From Chloroflexota bacterium (GTDB lineage Bacteria > Chloroflexota > Dehalococcoidia > Lucifugimonadales > Lucifugimonadaceae), in the NCBI GenBank assembly GCA_002708145.1, contig PAOV01000047.1, positions 1 to 16,485 of the forward strand: a stretch of DNA of 16,485 bases, written 5' to 3'. This document shows positions 14,164-16,485 of this stretch, in pieces (positions within the stretch are counted from its first letter, which is position 1; each line of letters begins with the position of its first letter). Under the pieces are notes generated by a model, which worked only from the letters and a program-made list of their open reading frames with translations, was not told the origin of the DNA and searched no databases. The translations under genes and the position numbers were made by a program.

Positions 14164-15024
14164 ATGGAAATACCTAAAATTTCAATTCGAAAGATTATCA
14201 AAAATTATGAAAGTATTTTATTTGACTCATATGGAGTCTTATTTGATGGAGAAAAACCTATTGAAGGTTCAAAAAAATTAATTAACTATTTAAATAAAAT
14301 CAACTTTGATTATTTTATACTAACAAATGATGCCTCAATAACAGATCAAGAAAGATCAAAAATTTTTATAGACCTAGGATTAAATATAGACTCTAACAAA
14401 ATTATATCTTCAGGTTCATTAATATTTAATTATTTGGAACAAAGACAATTAACAAAAAAAAAATGTTTTATTTATGGCACAGAAAGTATAAGGAAAAATC
14501 TAATAGATAAAGGTATAATTCTATTGAATCAAAGAGATATACAAAAATCAGAAATAATAATTTTTTCTGATGTGGAGAGTTGGCCATCAATAGATAACTT
14601 AAACCAGTTGCTAAATTTGTTATATGAAAAACATAAAAATAATAAATTTATTAGACTTATTTTACCTAACCCAGATATAATTTATCCAGTTGGAGATAGT
14701 AATTTTAATTTTGGTGCTGCTGCATTTGTTGATATATTAGAAAAAGGATTGTATAGAATTTTTGGTGAAAAAAAAGAATATAAGGCAATTAAAATAGGAA
14801 AACCTTCGAAAATGATTTTTGAAATAGCTAAAATGAGATGTAAATCTAATAAAATAATTATGATAGGAGATCAAATCGAAACTGATATTCTTGGTGCAAA
14901 TAAAGCAAGAATTGATTCTGCATTGGTTACAACTGGAATAAACAATACAGACAAAAATATTAATACTCTATATAAAAACAATCAATTACAACCAAATTTT
15001 ATACTTGAATCGATAAGATTATAG
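14164..15024 (+). CDS. HAD-superfamily hydrolase with class IIA (NagD-like) layout and a DxY nucleophile motif
   Basis: A 286-residue HAD protein. Motif I is LFDSYGVLFDG (19-29), with nucleophile D21; the Asp normally at +2 (DxDGxL) is Tyr 23. Motif II is LTNDAS (53-58). Motif III is KIGKPSK (K213), and motif IV is IGDQIETD (D236, D241). A long insert between motifs II and III, including NFNFGAAAFVD, is the C2 cap, so the layout is NagD/pyridoxal-phosphatase-like (class IIA; resembles the TIGR01459-type group). The DxYG(T/V)L motif is otherwise typical of L-2-haloacid dehalogenases, whose cap is of another class. The function is therefore probably a small-molecule phosphatase, but loss of the usual acid/base Asp makes that uncertain. 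It lies 5 bases after purL and 2 bases before fmdB with no strong ribosome site. Confidence 0.8.
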   Translation: MEIPKISIRKIIKNYESILFDSYGVLFDGEKPIEGSKKLINYLNKINFDYFILTNDASITDQERSKIFIDLGLNIDSNKIISSGSLIFNYLEQRQLTKKKCFIYGTESIRKNLIDKGIILLNQRDIQKSEIIIFSDVESWPSIDNLNQLLNLLYEKHKNNKFIRLILPNPDIIYPVGDSNFNFGAAAFVDILEKGLYRIFGEKKEYKAIKIGKPSKMIFEIAKMRCKSNKIIMIGDQIETDILGANKARIDSALVTTGINNTDKNINTLYKNNQLQPNFILESIRL

Positions 15025-15026
15025 CT

Positions 15027-15311
15027 ATGCCAACTTATGTATATAAATGCGAGACAAAAAACTGTTCAATATATAATGAAATATTTGAAGTAGTTAGAAG
15101 TTTCTCTGACTCATCTGAAGTTCAATGCTCAAAATGTGACTCTATTGCTTCAAGGCAAATAACCTCCCCCACAGTTATTTATAAAGGCTCGGGATTCTAT
15201 ACAACAGATTATGGTAGTGGTTCAAAAAGCACTAATAATTCTCAAAAGAAAAAAGAAACAAAATCTGAAAAAAAAGGTAATAATAAACCTAAAAAAAGTA
15301 ATAAGAATTAA
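15027..15311 (+). CDS. FmdB-family zinc-ribbon protein
   Basis: A 94-residue small protein with a putative regulatory zinc ribbon of the FmdB/CxxC type. Cys residues are C8 and C13 (CETKNC) and C34 and C37 (CSKC), so the first knuckle has four residues between cysteines where two are usual. The conserved tail of the domain, PTVIYKGSGFYTTDYG (48-63), is clear. After that comes a low-complexity Ser/Asn/Lys-rich tail (64-94), probably disordered and possibly nucleic-acid or ribosome binding (inference). The biochemical function of this family is not established. It starts 2 bases after the HAD gene, and its stop shares one base with the dtd start (TAATG). Confidence 0.87.
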   Translation: MPTYVYKCETKNCSIYNEIFEVVRSFSDSSEVQCSKCDSIASRQITSPTVIYKGSGFYTTDYGSGSKSTNNSQKKKETKSEKKGNNKPKKSNKN

Positions 15312-15766
15312 TGAAATTTCTAATTCAGAAAGTTAGTTCAGCTCAGGTATATGTTGATCAAAAAATTATCGGTAAAATTAACAATGGTCTCTGCATTTTT
15401 GTGGGATATAGTCTAACAGACACATCTGATGACATAGAATATTTAGTTGATAAATTACTTAAAATGAGAATATTTCCTGACGAATCAAAAAAAAAGTATT
15501 TTGAAAAAAGTATACAAGAAATAGATGGGAAAATTTTACTAATAAGTCAATTTACTTTATATGCAGACAATAAAAAAGGAAGAAGACCTTCATTTTCATT
15601 AGCTGCTAAAGCTGATAATGCAAAAAAATTATATCAAAGCACAGTTAATTTATTAAAATCAAAAAATATCTCAGTCGAAACAGGAAGATTTCAAGCTATG
15701 ATGGAGGTAAAAATAGTGAATGTTGGGCCAACAACTATACTAATTGATTCGGAAAAAAAAAACTAG
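15311..15766 (+). CDS. dtd: D-aminoacyl-tRNA deacylase
   Basis: A 151-residue homodimeric enzyme that hydrolyses D-aminoacyl-tRNAs (and glycine mischarged on tRNA-Ala), keeping D-amino acids out of proteins. The two signatures are present: LISQFTLYAD (77-86, the SQFTL motif) and NVGPTTILIDS (137-147, the Gly-cisPro motif NxGPxT). KGRRPSFSLAA (89-99) and ETGRFQAMMEV (123-133) are also typical. The length is normal. The start overlaps the fmdB stop (TAATG), and no separate ribosome site is visible. The coding region ends in a run of ten A bases followed by CTAG; its TAG stop shares bases with the stop of nadC on the other strand. Secure call. Confidence 0.95.
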   Translation: MKFLIQKVSSAQVYVDQKIIGKINNGLCIFVGYSLTDTSDDIEYLVDKLLKMRIFPDESKKKYFEKSIQEIDGKILLISQFTLYADNKKGRRPSFSLAAKADNAKKLYQSTVNLLKSKNISVETGRFQAMMEVKIVNVGPTTILIDSEKKN

Positions 15767-16485
15767 ATTTCTGATTTGTATTCAAGAGAAATATCCAAAG
15801 CTGAGAAGGAGTGGGTTATAGCACCCACAGAAATCATATCAACCCCTGTGTTAGCTACTGATAAAATATTACACTGAGAAATACCTCCAGATGCTTCTAA
15901 CTTTGCTCTACCTGAATTAATGTCAACAATCTTCTTCATTTCTGATATAGACATATTATCCAACATTATTATATCTGCACCTGCTTCTATTGCTTCTATA
16001 GCATCTTTTAAAGACTCTACTTCAATTTCAATTTTTATTTCTGAGGATACTTTATTTCTTACTATATGAATTATTTTAGACAAAGTATAACCGTCTGCAA
16101 TAAGCGTTTCTATGTGATTATCTTTAATTAATATTGCTTCAGATAGATTAATTCTATGATTGTAAGCTCCGCCCATCTTCACAGAATATTTATCTAACAT
16201 TCTATAACCTGGTGTAGTTTTTCTAGTGTCTACTAATACTGCAGAAGTTGAATTGATTAACTTAACTAGCTTATTAGTTTGCGTTGATATTCCAGACATC
16301 CTTTGTAAAAAATTAAGTGCAACACGTTCAGAAGATAATATTGACGACATTTTTCCTGAAACATTTGCAACGACTTGGTTAAGATTAACTTCATTCCCAT
16401 CAGATATATAAGTTTTAAAAACAAGTGAACTATCAAAAAGTTCAAAAACTCTTTTCACAATATTCAATCCTGATATTATTCCTTC
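15763..16485 (-). CDS. nadC: Nicotinate-nucleotide pyrophosphorylase (quinolinate phosphoribosyltransferase), 5' end cut by window edge
   Basis: The frame is open to the right edge (241 codons visible), beginning EGIISGLNIVKRVFELF, which aligns with the internal GxxAGxxxxxxVF segment of NadC. The TTG at 16467 is therefore not the true start and roughly 40-50 N-terminal residues lie outside. The enzyme makes nicotinate mononucleotide from quinolinate and PRPP in NAD synthesis. Signatures: SERVALNFLQRMSGISTQT, the active-site stretch DTRKTTPGYR, MGGAYNHRINL, ILIKDNHI, EIEVES with MLDNMS, EASGGIS, and ISVGAITHS near the C-terminus. All catalytic basic residues I can place are intact. It converges on dtd and shares the palindromic CTAG as stop. 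Secure call. Confidence 0.93.
   Translation of the reverse strand, partial: EGIISGLNIVKRVFELFDSSLVFKTYISDGNEVNLNQVVANVSGKMSSILSSERVALNFLQRMSGISTQTNKLVKLINSTSAVLVDTRKTTPGYRMLDKYSVKMGGAYNHRINLSEAILIKDNHIETLIADGYTLSKIIHIVRNKVSSEIKIEIEVESLKDAIEAIEAGADIIMLDNMSISEMKKIVDINSGRAKLEASGGISQCNILSVANTGVDMISVGAITHSFSALDISLEYKSEI

Noticed and set aside
16226..16411. Plus-strand frame inside nadC
   Set aside because: Opposes the conserved NadC segment ERVALNFLQRMSG and lacks any signal.
16465..16467. TTG at 16467 as the start of nadC
   Set aside because: The frame continues upstream with EGIISG, which matches internal NadC sequence, so the gene is cut by the window edge and does not start here.
1..16485. 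Search for tRNA genes, CRISPR arrays, insertion sequences or prophage parts
   Set aside because: Nearly all bases are in housekeeping coding frames, and the few spacers (at most 118 bases) contain no cloverleaf, spaced repeats or transposase sequence that I can see.

Overview
The window is a gene-dense, very AT-rich (by eye about 70% A+T) piece of bacterial chromosome. It carries 16 protein genes, no gene-free stretch longer than about 120 bases, and no tRNA, rRNA, mobile element or CRISPR array. Short overlaps, very small spacers and a mostly housekeeping gene set suggest a streamlined, free-living and probably marine bacterium. Separate purQ and purL genes, the FmdB C-terminal motif, the GluRS style and the CbbQ-type ATPase remind me of uncultured Chloroflexota (SAR202/Dehalococcoidia-like). 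That is an impression from memory and not a placement; an AT-rich alphaproteobacterium cannot be excluded from the sequence alone.

Left arm (1-5175, all minus strand): coaE -> CbbQ/NorQ-type MoxR ATPase -> Nudix CoA pyrophosphatase -> a very large NorD/CbbO-like von Willebrand A (VWA) protein that runs off the left edge. The ATPase and VWA protein form a classic two-part remodelling pair used to activate metalloenzymes or Rubisco. Here the pair is interrupted by a CoA-hydrolysing enzyme and preceded by the last CoA-biosynthesis gene, and no client enzyme is visible. The VWA gene lacks any ATG/GTG/TTG where its reading frame and strong ribosome binding site say it should begin; the best-placed codon is ATA.

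Middle (5273-7929): a solo Smr-domain protein and rarA (replication-linked AAA+ ATPase) run rightward from a divergent promoter region shared with coaE. They meet a leftward threonine aldolase gene across an A/T-only inverted repeat.

Right arm (7985-15766, plus strand): lspA-rluD-gltX (lipoprotein signal peptidase, rRNA pseudouridine synthase, glutamyl-tRNA synthetase); then rpsU with its own recognisable promoter and intrinsic terminator; then purQ-purL-HAD hydrolase-fmdB-dtd, tightly packed. purS, which small PurL normally needs, is not in the window. dtd converges on nadC (minus strand, cut by the right edge), and the two genes share one CTAG palindrome as their stop codons.

The most interesting items are the oversized VWA protein with its non-canonical start and CoA-related operon, and a class-II-cap HAD protein whose nucleophile motif is DxYGxL, as in haloacid dehalogenases, in place of DxDGxL.
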